From: Chrysemys picta bellii
Lineage: Eukaryota > Chordata > Testudines > Emydidae
DNA: 64,000 bases
Direction of reading: 5' to 3'
NCBI RefSeq assembly: GCF_011386835.1
Contig: NC_088795.1
Coordinates: forward strand, 103,352,434 to 103,416,433
Positions 23,412 to 33,704 of the stretch are shown here, piece by piece. The notes under the pieces were generated by a model. The model did no database searches. It was given only the letters and a program-made list of their open reading frames with translations, and had not been told where the DNA came from. Made by a program: the position numbers and the translations under genes. Each line of letters starts with the position of its first letter. Position 1 is the stretch's first letter.

Positions 23412-23604
23412 TTCGGTAAATAAGTAGGTTGTGCAGCATGTTCTGAAGATAGCCAAGCTCTGGCTTAGTTTTATCCCCTCAGGTAGTTTGTTCCTCAGTT
23501 AAACACCTTTGACTCAATATATTTTATATCCTGCATTTATGAGCTTCATCCTAGTTCTTGCTCGGCTATCCTGAAATGTCATGGGTGAAGCTGTGGACTC
23601 TGAG

Positions 23605-23757
23605 GTACGTGGGACCCATTGATAATCTTGTAAAGACAGTAAGCTCTTCAGGTCAGGGACTGTCTTTTGGTTATGTGTGAGTACAGAATCTATCATACTG
23701 GGGCCATGGCTTTCTGGGCGCTACAGCAAGACAAATAAATAATAATTATAATAAAAG
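23605..23757 (+). repeat. L2/CORE-SINE type 3' tail
   Basis: AGACAGTAAGCTCTTCAGGTC, GGGACTGTCTTTTGG, GGGGCCATGGCTTTC and GGGCGCTACAGCAAGAC, with an AATAAATAATAAT end, match the conserved L2-type SINE tail. No 5' part was recognised. Confidence 0.55.
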
Positions 23758-23779
23758 CCGGGCATTGAATTAGCACCAG

Positions 23780-24481
23780 AAATGGTCTGAAGTAAATAGG
23801 ATGAAATTCAATAAGGACAAATGCAAAGTACTCCACTTAGGAAGGAACAATCAGTTGCACACATACAACATGGGAAATGACTGCCCAGGAAGGAGTACTG
23901 CGGAAAGAGATCTGGGGGTCAGAGTGGACCACAAGCTAAATATAAGTCAACAGTGTAACACTGTTGCAAAAAAAGGGAACATCATTCTGGGATGTATTAG
24001 CAGGAGTGTTGAAAGCAAGACACGAGAAGTAATTCTTCCGCTCTACTCCATGCTGATTAGGCCTCAACAAGAGTATTGTGTCCAGTTCTGGGTGCCACAT
24101 TTCAGGAAAGATGTTGAAAATTGGAGAAAGTCCAGAGAAGAGCAACAAAAATAATTAAAGGTCTAGAAAACATCTATGAGGGAAGATGAAAAATTTGAAT
24201 TTGTTTAGTCTGGAGAAGAGAAGACTGAGAGGAGACATGATAACAGTTTTCAAGTACATAAAAGGTTCTTAGAAGGAGGAGGAAGAAAAATTGTCCTATC
24301 CTCAGCAGTTAAGAAGAACAAGAAGCAAATGGGCTTAAATTGCAGCAAGGGAGGTTTAGGTTGGAGATGTCAGGCTGGTTAATCACTGGAACATATTGCT
24401 TAGATAATACTTAGTGCAGGGGACTGGACTAGCTGACCTGTCACCTCCTCTTCCAGTCCTATCATTCTATGATTCTATGAA
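23780..24481 (+). mobile_element. CR1 LINE 3' end, plus strand
   Basis: A 5'-truncated CR1 begins within RT. The open frame 23801-24154 encodes the C-terminal RT stretch, with KFNKDKCKVLHLGRNN, ISQQCNTVAKKGN and YCVQFWVPHFRKDVE. Frame changes follow, although [24 protein letters not shown] text can still be traced to about 24260. The 3' untranslated end runs to the CR1 terminal repeat ATTCTATGATTCTATGA at 24465-24481, which marks the genuine 3' end. Confidence 0.85.
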
Positions 24482-24888
24482 GAGGGAAGAAGTGGAGGGT
24501 GTGATGTATCTTAGCATGATGCTCTGTTACATTAGCATGATGTGTTTTCCAGCAGTTTATCCACTGAGGAGCTGTGCAGGGTGTTTTGCTTTTATCTTCA
24601 TCCCCACAGTGAATTACAGGAATTCAGTTTGGAGGTGATAAATATGTGGATCACTATAGGGTGAGGAAGGGGAATACCATCTCAGCACCTGTAAGGTGGA
24701 AGAAGACATTTTCCCCCACTGTTGCTCATGGATGTCCAGATAAGCGATTAATCAATCAGGACCCTAAAGCTATTGAGTTCATTTGTGTTTACAGAATTTG
24801 AGCAACTATAATTTGTAAAATGTTTTTTGTTATTTTCCCCTTTTACATTATGTACAAGATTTAGAGAAAAGTCAATGCTTGTACTCTG

Positions 24889-25089
24889 AGCCAGATTTTC
24901 AAAGGTATTTAGGTGCTTAAAGAGGCAGCTAGGCCCAAAGTGCGATTTTCAAAAGTGGATTTAGCTGCCTCAGCCTCATTCCCAACTCAGTGGGAGTAAG
25001 GTACATCACCTACTCAATTTCATTTAAAAATTCCAGTTGGTGTCTATCTGCCTCTTTAAGAGCCAAATCACTTTGAAAATATGGCCCTT
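24889..25089. mobile_element. non-autonomous inverted-repeat element
   Basis: The ends are inverted: GAGCCAGATTTTCAAAGGTA on the left faces CACTTTGAAAATATGGCCCT on the right. Internal copies of GGCAGCTAGG and TTAGCTGCC also face each other. A coding-free unit of about 200 bp fits a MITE. The same outer motif recurs at 25836-25905 and 53328-53400. Confidence 0.55.
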
Positions 25090-25835
25090 TGACTTAACTC
25101 AGAAAGCTAAGGGGAAGTTTTAGTCCTGATTTTTAACTCTGACTGTTGTTGTTTTTGTGATTTTAGTCAGTATCTAATAATAGGTTATTTTCTTGATTGA
25201 CTGCTTCAATACCCAGGTTAGCTGGAATTTAGGCCTTTGTGCATTTCTGTGAACAACCATATGTATTTCATGAACATTCAGCAAAATTCACCAGCAGTTG
25301 ATCAAGGCATCTAATGAATAAACCTCATTAATGTTTCACTTGGAGTTTAGTGTAGGAACTCTTAAGCATTAATGAATTATATCTAAGTATTTATTTGCTA
25401 CGGCCCCTATCCGTGTAGCATGTGAGCACACTGAACAGTAGTTTAGTTATTTATGGACTATTCTGCAAATAGATTTGATCTTTAACTACTATATATATAT
25501 ATTATGTTATATAATATGTAACTTTTTAACAGGTGTAATGGTATTAAGTTTATATTTCAAACAATGCTTTAATTTATGTTATAAATCAGCCAAATTCTGA
25601 ATCTCTGAACATTTCAGGGACTTTCAGAATTGTATCCCCAAATTCAAACCTACCTCTGTATTTTTGTTTTCAGGTATGTTCAGAAAGGGGGACTGGTTCA
25701 CAGTTTCATTTCAAATAAGGTCAATGTTTCACAAGAACATCTGATTTTTGCAGATACTCACTGTTTTATGCCAAAATTGTGGTTCTGTTGAATCTGAATC
25801 TCAAACCTAGTGCCAAATGCACCTAGGAACAAAGA

Positions 25836-25905
25836 GTCAGATTTTCAAAGGTATTTAGGGACTTATTTGCATGTCCAAGGCATCTAAATACCTTTGAATA
25901 TCTGA
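25836..25905. mobile_element. 70-bp inverted-repeat element, minimal form
   Basis: The left 23 bases (GTCAGATTTTCAAAGGTATT...) and right 23 bases are inverted copies with 22 of 23 matches, separated by 24 bases. It appears to be an internally deleted relative of 24889-25089. Confidence 0.65.
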
Positions 25906-26040
25906 CCCAAAACTTGAACCGTAAACTGAATCTAATCGGATCCAAAAACCTCAGCCTCTTTGTTATTTTTATCAACATTTATTTATATTTTAGACTAAAT
26001 ATTTAATCAGTAATTTATGGTTGGTAAATCATTGATAAAA

Positions 26041-26090
26041 TAGATGTATACAGCAAATAAATAAATAAATAAATATTTGTAATAAAAATA
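26041..26090. repeat. AAAT-type simple repeat
   Basis: Five to six AAAT units near 26057-26080 in an AT-rich context. Confidence 0.7.
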
Positions 26091-26216
26091 AAGTTCTGGA
26101 AGCATCTCAAGTTACGTTTGTCAATATTTTAAAAATCACTAAGAAAAAAATATCATATTTATTTTTTATTGGCAAATTAGAGCAATAATCCTGCAATTTG
26201 ACAGCATTTCCTCTTT

Positions 26217-26341
26217 CATCAGAGGGGTAGCTGTGTTAGTCTGGATCTGCATCCGACGAAGTGGGCATTCACCCACGAAAGCTTATGCTCCAATACATCT
26301 GTTAGGCTTAAAGGTGCCACAGGACTCTCTGTTGCTTTTAA
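26217..26341. mobile_element. Penelope-type end with inverted head, 12-bp target duplication
   Basis: CATTTCCTCTTT flanks the insert at 26205-26216 and 26342-26353. The head (AGAGGGGTAGCTGTGTTAGT) lies to the left of the body (CGACGAAGTGGGCATTCACC). In the 59530 copy the same head is inverted and to the right of the body. The unit is thus rearranged compared with the collinear form. Confidence 0.7.
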
Positions 26342-26689
26342 CATTTCCTCTTTGTAGTTAAACTCATCGCCCATGTAGAGTGTATACATTAAAAATACTT
26401 ACATCAGAACCACATCAATGAAAATACAATTGCCATATATGTTTTCAGTATTGGTATAATTATATAAAACTCCAGCAAAAATATTTACATAACTGTATAT
26501 GGAATAATTGGAATGTACTGTATATAGCGGTTTAGTAATAATATATTACTGTGCTAAAGCTTAGTGCCATAATTTCATTAGTGATGCTAAAATAATTGTT
26601 TATATATGTATAAATACTACAAATATATCAAAATTCCAGATTCATTATAATACACAAAGTAAATAAAGAGGGTTAGGATAAAGGGAGGA

Positions 26690-27545
26690 GAGGGGAAGCA
26701 ACATATCTATCTTCAGGGTCTATGTTAATCATAGACCTTTAAAAAGTCAGCCCAAATTGCTTTGAATTTTTTGGGCATTCACTTTTTATGGAATGCCAGT
26801 CGTGCATTAGCTGTGAGGTCAGCCATATCCCTGAGTCAGGCATTAATATTTGGTGGAGATCAACTTTTCTATTTTTGCATGTCGGACCCATGCCTTGTTA
26901 CCAAGTAATCTTCAGGTATCAGGAATATATATGAGAATACTACCTAAGGGAAAGGGCTCCAATTTAGCATCCAATATCAAATTGGCCCTTTGACCCATCT
27001 TATACCAGACATTCTTGATACAGGGGCAGTGCCAAGACATATGAGATAATGTAGTACCAAGGGAGTTACAATTTGTCAGTGTTCATGAAGCCCGTTACCA
27101 TTAGCCTACGTGGGGACCAGCATCTTAGAAAAAATGTCTTTTGGTGAATAAGCTATAGCCTAAGGTCTAAATTTGAGGGGAGGGGTTGTTTTGTTTTTAT
27201 TAGATATAATTGTATTCTATTGGGTCAGATTTTGTTGTGTATCCAAACCTCCATTCTAAGCAACTCTCAAATTATCAAAATTTGGCAGAGTATTTTTGGA
27301 TCCAGGAAGTATCCTCCAAAACAATAAAAGTTCTGGAGGTACTGGAGCTCCCAATGCATCCAGTACAAACACATTCATAAGGAAATGCCTTAATTGGAGA
27401 TATTTCTATGCTCTGGAGCAAGGCAAGTCAAATTGTTGCCAAAGATCTACAAATGGTTTAAACTGATCATTATCAATTTGCTGTGACACAGTCATAAATT
27501 CTCTGTTCATCCAATCCCTCCACATCAAAGTTTTGCCATATTTCC
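26690..27545 (-). pseudogene. L1-like LINE ORF2 C-terminal remnant
   Basis: On the minus strand the text reads through several frames. It has the histidine/cysteine signature HMSWHCPCIKNVWYKM (complement of 26997-27044), which is typical of the C-terminal region of L1/Tx1-clade ORF2 (form HxxWxCPxIxxFW). Before it comes weakly conserved RT thumb sequence, and after it the run-out of the protein. Multiple stops and frame changes make it a dead fragment. Clade within L1-like elements is not resolved. Confidence 0.55.
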
Positions 27546-27583
27546 AAATGGGGTGGAAATAATATCATTGATATTTCTCCTCT

Positions 27584-27808
27584 TCTTTATTAATGATCTG
27601 GAGGATGGTGTGGACTGCACTCTCAGCAAGTTTGCAGACGATACTAAACTAGGAGGCGTGGTAGATACACTAGAGGGTAGGGATCGGATACAGAGGGACC
27701 TAGACAAATTAGAGGATTGGGCCAAAAAAAACCTGATGAGGTTCAACAAGGACAAGTGCAGAGTCCTACACTTAGGACGGAAGAATCCCATGCACTGCTA
27801 CAGACTTT
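27584..27808 (+). pseudogene. CR1 RT fragment truncated at both ends
   Basis: The frame 27553-27948 contains [20 protein letters not shown], i.e. the FADD catalytic pair, then [22 protein letters not shown]1 homology starts abruptly near 27584 and stops abruptly after CACTGCTACAGACT near 27808. The remaining CR1 C-terminus and 3' end are absent. Loss of the 3' end is unusual, since CR1 insertions normally keep it. The preserved text is close to the CR1 at 49.8 kb, so the fragment is fairly young. Confidence 0.8.
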
Positions 27809-28124
27809 CCAAAGCCCCAACCAATGTTCCTTGTTGTGTTTCTGCAACTAAACTTTTGTTTATTAAGATAGGTTTTTGGTCTAATGCTCCAACTCCAGCC
27901 CAGAAGATCAGTGATCTGCTTTTCATCTGGTCCCTAGTCTTTCCCTGATGTGGCTTGGATAGCCCTACCAGGAGTTAAAACTCCTACTTACCTAGCTCTC
28001 AGGGCTATTGGAACACACAAGGCTTCCCACCACATCAAGGTGCAGTCCCCAGGGAAGGGTTGCGCAAGTCTAATAAGAACCCTTGCAATTCCCAACTCAA
28101 GTACTGCATTAGAAAGCAAAGGAA

Positions 28125-28690
28125 TACAAGAAGTGAGTCTATTTACATACCTTTGGTGGTAACGTGGAAGTCAAAGGGAAGTGAAGAAGGATATAATGTC
28201 ACAATGGGCAAGGCTGCATTTACCAATTTAAACACATTTTTTGTCATTGAAAATCTAATTAAACCCAAATGTTACTTCCATTTTAATGCATGTATGTGAA
28301 AACTGGAAAACAAGCAAAGGTACAGACAGATGTTTAAATGCCTTTGAAAGCAAATGTCTTAAAATACTAGGTATTAAATGGAACCAATTTATAACAAATT
28401 CTGAGATTTGTCAAGGAATTAAAAACAAAAAACTTATCTCCTAAGTTAGAAAAGAAGATGGAAATATCTGGGGCATGTTTTGAAAATGAAGCCAGAGTGT
28501 CTGCCATTGCAAGTGTGCCATTGGACCTCTGGAGGAACTCACAAAATGGGTCAATTCAAAGAATACCTTTATCAAATACTACTCACAAAGGGAAAATTTA
28601 TGGGACTTAATAACATAGAGGACGTGAAAAGAGTGATCGAGGAATGGTGGAGCCTTCTTCATGTCCTAAGCAATGTGTGATGGTGTCGGA
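28125..28690 (+). pseudogene. LINE RT C-terminal fragment, RTE-like
   Basis: Plus-strand text in two or three frames gives a FTYLGG-like start, KAAFTNLNTFFVIENLIKPK, a LLYACETWKT-type block, CLNAFESKCLKILGIKWNQF and then CHWTSGGTHKMGQFKEY ending with EEWWSLLHVLSN. This is the conserved C-terminal module of RTE/Jockey-like endonuclease-RT proteins (LLYGxExW ... CLRxILxIxW ... GRPxxxWR ... W). Several substitutions replace conserved residues, and the frame breaks near 28300 and 28440. It is inactive. Confidence 0.6.
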
Positions 28691-30379
28691 AGAATTCAGA
28701 TTCAGAACCAATGTTCCTCAACATTGTTCTTTAGGGGCCACCTCTGGGCTTGGAATGTAAGTCCACCCCCTCTCTGCTAAAATTGCTACCAGTGATGCCA
28801 TAATTATATAATATGTTTTTTTTCCTCCACTACAAGATGAAATGAAATTGCTAATTCATTAGGCATAGGTGACCAAACAGTTATCAGACTGTAATTAGTT
28901 TTGGTCACACATTTACTAACCATGACACTGGATCTGAACAGGTCCTCTGAAGTTTAGAGGAGATTGGATGTGGACTCAAATCCATACACACAATATGTTC
29001 AGTTTGACCTAAGAGTAGTGATTACAAACCTAAAATCTATGCAAAGCAGGAATCAAGGCATGAATGGCCCATATACTTCTACTTCACTTGATTTATTTGA
29101 TAACACACCATTTGAACTGATGCCCCTTCACGATGCTACATTGTATTCTACGGGATCTTTTTAAAGTGTGTTACCTCAATAGTGAAGCTTCCCTTCAGCC
29201 CTCTTTCTTTGTTTTGTGCCACGTTTTGTTTTCAAACTCTTTTTTGGATAGCATTTTCCAGCAGGAGAAGAGGGAAACTGTGAACAGTGTGACCTTTCTA
29301 AATTAAAGTACTGTGTCATGGAACCCCTGCAGCAGAGGAGGATGGCAAGATAGTCTAGGAGAGTGTCTTTCATCAGAAAAGGTAAAAAATCTCTTTGTTT
29401 TTGTTTTATCTGTGTTAACTTGTAGACTTTTACTGCCTCAGGTGGTGAGAAAATGGTAAATTAAAAGACCTCATTTTTCACTTAACCTTTGCTGATCCTT
29501 TCTTTCAATGTGAATGTCTATTAATGTGATGCAGTTGAAAGCAGATTTCTTGAGAGGTGGTTGCAAGTTCATTGAATTATTCATGATTAAACGAATGTTA
29601 GGATAATGAAAAGATTTCATATATATTTATCATATTATGATCGTTAATTTATTCTTGACAGTTTAATACATTAAAGATTATGAAAATTCATAAAGTGTTT
29701 ATTTAATATAGATTCATAAACATTCATGCACGCAAAATGTTATTTTGAACTTTGGTCTAATTTGGAATAATTCATAAACTTCATCTCTACTTTTTTAATA
29801 CCTTAACATGCACTGAATAATGTGTCATGTTCCCAGTCAGTAGGTGCTCTGTCAGCCAAGGCACTGATACTCAGCAGTGAAGTATATGACTGTGATGCTA
29901 GCAGGCCAGATGCCAGCTCTTGCCAGGCTGCAAACATTAGCTAAGAACTGACAGCCTCGTCGCTGAAGACCAGACCAGGTCACCTGTATGTTAGTTTTGC
30001 TCAAAATAAGTATTAATCTTATGAGATAGTATTTAGTGTTTAGACTCTATGAAATGCTTGTAAGTTGCTGCCTGCATTAATCTCACTTGCAATGTCTTTA
30101 TTCCATGCTATATGTTTTGTTTTATTGCTTTGAAAATGTTCTCTCTGAACTTGTGAACACAGAAATATCTCCCCCCACCACCACCTCTACCCATCCAGAA
30201 GAAGTAACAAAATCAGATGGGTCATCAATGATCACCACAATACAAAGGACTGATTCATGGCCCTATCACACCTCAGAAATGCTACATGCAAGGAAACTTC
30301 TGCAGTGAGCTTGGAAGCTGAATGAACAGAATAAAACAAAGCCACAGGAAAAATTCCCATCTTTTTTTCTATTTGAACT
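28691..30379. other. non-coding stretch, no gene seen
   Basis: AT-rich with no convincing coding region. The part from about 29830 to 30380 is slightly GC-richer and may be internal sequence linked to the LTR that follows, but no domain is visible. Confidence 0.45.
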
Positions 30380-30965
30380 CTGAAGGACCTCAGAATCTAA
30401 ACTGAAGCCAGAGATCCCCAAGGACTGACTCCTGGGTCTGCTCTGAAAGACACGTTGAATTGACAGATCACTGCAACTCTGTCATTTTTAGGATTTAGAT
30501 GGTTGCTCATTTGTGTGTATATCTTTGCTTGTATCAACCTGTAAATAACTCCCATTTCTTTGTCCTAGTTTATAAATGTTTGGATAGTTTATTATAGGAT
30601 TGGCTACAGGCATTGTCCTTGGTGTAAGATCTAGGGTAAGTGACTGGAGTTCGCGGTGGAAGCAACCTGAATGTGGTGTAATTTTTGATGTAATACCATT
30701 TATCATTAAGTTCAGTATGTCTGGGTGCAATATAGACTAGAGAGGCTAAGGGTACTGTCTGTGACTCCATGTTAAAACTGTTACAATGATTCAGGAGTTC
30801 ACCTTGTTACTGGCTTGGTGAAATCTAATAATAGAACATATCACCAGTTTGGGGTCTCTGCCCTGTATTTGACAGTCTGCAGGAGCAGGCAGTCTGCAGA
30901 GCAGGGGCTGACATGAAGAGTGTTGCCACAATCATTGGCTCATAGCCCGGAATGGCAATCACAAT
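30380..30965 (+). mobile_element. LTR, plus orientation, same family as 56.5 kb
   Basis: Aligned with the complement of 56518-57300 it shares, in order: CATTTGTGTGT, CCTGTAAATAACTCCCATTTC, GGATTGGCTACAGGCATTGTC, GGTAAGTGACTGG, GACTCCATGTTAAAACTG, TGAAATCTAATAATAGAAC and AGTTTGGGGTCTCTGCCCTG. The other copy has AATAAA at the equivalent of 30570. No internal genes are seen. It is probably a solo LTR with approximate ends. Confidence 0.55.
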
Positions 30966-31392
30966 ATCCAGTTGGGTAAAACAACAACCCTGAGTGATTC
31001 TTCAGCCCACAACTCCAAATTCATTTTCAGAGTGTTCTACCAATCATTTTCAATTAGTTATTTTTAGCTATTTCTTATTCCCCCATTTAAAAAGAAAAAG
31101 AAATCAGTCATCCAGTCAGGGAGCAGAAGGAATATTATGTAACCTAGGTGAATAATCATATCAGCATAAATAATAAATAGTTGATAGTCAAAGCAAACAG
31201 TTTGCAAACAACCCAGGGCTGGAATTATTTCTCCATAGTATTTATCACATATATGTCCTTACAAATAATGAATACATTCTCAGATAAAACAAGACTGATT
31301 TACAAATGATTTGCTAGCCAATAGAAGGTATACATTCTTAAGAGGTGCTATTCATAGTGAATAATTCAACCAGCTATAATATCTAAAACATA

Positions 31393-32334
31393 TAATCATA
31401 GAAACGTAGGGCTGGAAGGGACCCTGAGAAGTCATCAAGTCCAGCCCCTTGCGCTTTGTCAGGACCAAGTAAAACCAGACCATCCCTGACAGGTGTTTGT
31501 CCACTCAGTTCTTAAAACCCTCCAGTGATGGGGATTCTACAACCTCCCTTGGAAGCTGTTCCAGGGCTAAACTACTTGTATAGTTAGAACGTTTTTTTTT
31601 CCCCCTAAAGGCTAACCTACATGTCTCTTGCTACAGATTAAGCCCATTACTTCTTGTTCTACCTTCATTGGAAATGGAGAAGAATTGATCACTGTCTCTT
31701 TATAACAGTCCTTAATGTACTTGAGGACAGTTATCAAGTCTTCCCTCAGACTTCTTTTCTCAAGACTAAACATGCCCCATTTTTTAACCTTTTCTCGTAA
31801 GTCAGATTTTCTAAACATTTTATCATTTTTGCTGCTTTCTTCTAAACTGTCTCCAATTTGTCCACATCTTTCCTAAAGTGTGGCACCCAAAACTAAATAC
31901 AATACTTCAGCTGAGGCCTCACCAGTGCAAAGGAGAGGAGGACAGTTACTTTCCATATCTTACATAAGACTGATATTTCCCTTTTTTGCAACTACATCAC
32001 ATTGTTGACTCATATTCAGTTAGTTTTCCACCTTAGCCCCAAAATCCTTTTCAGCAGTACTACTATCTAACCAGTTATTTCTCATTATGTAGTTGTACAT
32101 ATGATTTTTCATTTCTAAGTGAAGTACTTTGCACTTGTCTTTATTGAATTTCATCTTGTTGAATTCAGACCAATTCAGTTCTCCAATTTGTTACGGTCAC
32201 TTTGAATTCTAAACCTGTCCTCCAAAGTATTTGTAATGCTTTGTAACCCCACCTCTCTCAGCTTGGTGTCATCTGAAAATATTATAAGCATACTCTGTAC
32301 TCTATTATCCAAGACATTAATTAATGCTGTCGCA

Positions 32335-32335
<1 letters not shown>
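31393..32335 (-). mobile_element. CR1 LINE, minus strand, 3' 0.9 kb
   Basis: The CR1 3' end starts at 31393 (AATCATAGAAACGTAGGGCTGG). The RT C-terminal remnant follows on the minus strand, with FRKSDLREKVKKWGMFSLEKR at 31612-31818. The RT palm region then degenerates toward 32280, where the FADD site has decayed. The copy ends at an (AT)n array inside an inverted duplication of its own sequence. Confidence 0.8.
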
Positions 32336-32377
<42 letters not shown>

Positions 32378-32409
32378 CTTGGATAATAGAGTACAGAGTA
32401 TGCTTATAA
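32282..32409. repeat. perfect 32-bp inverted repeat around (AT)n
   Basis: The 32 bases at 32282-32313 (TTATAAGCATACTCTGTACT...) recur exactly as the reverse complement at 32378-32409. The 64-bp spacer is largely (AT)n. The left arm belongs to the CR1 body and the right arm is outside it. Confidence 0.9.
32337..32374. repeat. (AT)n microsatellite
   Basis: About 18 uninterrupted AT units. A second array lies at 32458-32496. Confidence 0.95.
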
Positions 32410-32454
32410 AATTATATATAATATAATGTATGTATATAATTTCCCCAGAATACA

Positions 32455-32457
<3 letters not shown>

Positions 32458-32495
<38 letters not shown>

Positions 32496-32496
32496 T
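32458..32496. repeat. (AT)n microsatellite, second array
   Basis: TA dinucleotide run with one G interruption, followed by a direct repeat of ATATTTCCCCAGAATA. This suggests slippage-driven duplication. Confidence 0.9.
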
Positions 32497-33104
32497 TCCC
32501 CAGAATATATATATTTCACCAGATGTACTAGTAGACTGTAATAAGTCTGTAGACCTTAGCTCTTTATTAAGCTTTCCAATTTCTTGATGCCTTAAGCAAT
32601 ACTTTTCAGTGATATATTTCCTGAAAATTAGAAACTTTTCCTTGAAAGCCTGTGCCAGACTGAGTAGCGCAAGCACTTACAAATGTTTACATTGTAAGAG
32701 GTGAGCAACGTGGGAATGTTGAAGCATGTTGTACATTCTAGTCCCCCAAATAAGATTAGTGATGTGTGAATAATCCCCTAACCACTGAGGCAAACTATCT
32801 ACTGCAAGTTAGGAATATCTTCCTTAAAAAAATAAATAAAAGTTTATCTGCTAAAACTTTAAATACTCTCACATGAACCATTTTATTTAGCTTCTTCACA
32901 TATACTAGATATATCACATAGAAACAGTTCATTATGTGACTAATATTGCTGTATTTAAACTGCTTTAAACCCCTGCCTGAAAACCTTCATTCAGAACTAA
33001 AGTAACCTTAATCTGGTTAAATTTAATTCATTTCCTAAGTTAATTAAACTAAACCAAATTAAAGCCACTTTAATTTTAAACAAAAAAAAATCCACTCCCA
33101 GTCT

Positions 33105-33400
33105 TTATTCAGGCCTAATTTGATGGTGTCCAGTTTACAAATTAATTCCAGTTCTGCAGTTTCTCGTTGGAGTCTGTTTTTGAAGGTTTTTTTGGTTGAA
33201 GAATTGCCACTTTTAAGTCTGTTATTGAGTGTCCAGGAAGATTGAAGTATTCTCCTACTGGTTTTTGAATGTTATAATTCTTGATGTCAGATTTGTGTCC
33301 ATTTATTCTTTTGCAGAGGGCATTGGTGATATATGCCATCGTGTGCCAGCAATGCCCCTCTGCCATGTACATTGATTTTTCCAAGCCACCTATGAGTTAG
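33105..33400 (-). pseudogene. Penelope-like element, GIY-YIG endonuclease remnant
   Basis: The minus-strand frame 33142-33384 (80 codons) shows YMAEGHCWHTMAYIT, CKRINGHKSDIKN and KPVGEYFNLPGHSITDLKVA. This is the C-terminal GIY-YIG nuclease domain of Penelope-like elements: the conserved R..GH..DI core, then HF/YF..PGH. The start of the domain is disrupted. The RT domain that should precede it is absent, so this is a short 3' fragment. In life the domain nicks target DNA for insertion. It supports assigning the fold-back units in this window to Penelope-like elements. Confidence 0.75.
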
Positions 33401-33671
33401 GGGTGCCCAGTTCCCACTAATGACACTCCTTTGAAAAGCTCAGCCTTAGTGCAGGTTCTTCCATCAATCCTAATGACAGTTTATATACATATACATATTT
33501 TTTTTCTTTTCTTTAACAGAATGTAGAAAATGAACTAAAATAGCATAACTGATCGAAACAAAATGAAATGATTGAATGAAAAGCCTCAGTGGGAAGTACA
33601 AAGGATTCAAAGATTTTGACTTTTTAAAAAATGCCATTTAAAAATTAATCTCTTTGCAACTGTTCTTAAAC

Positions 33672-33704
<33 letters not shown>

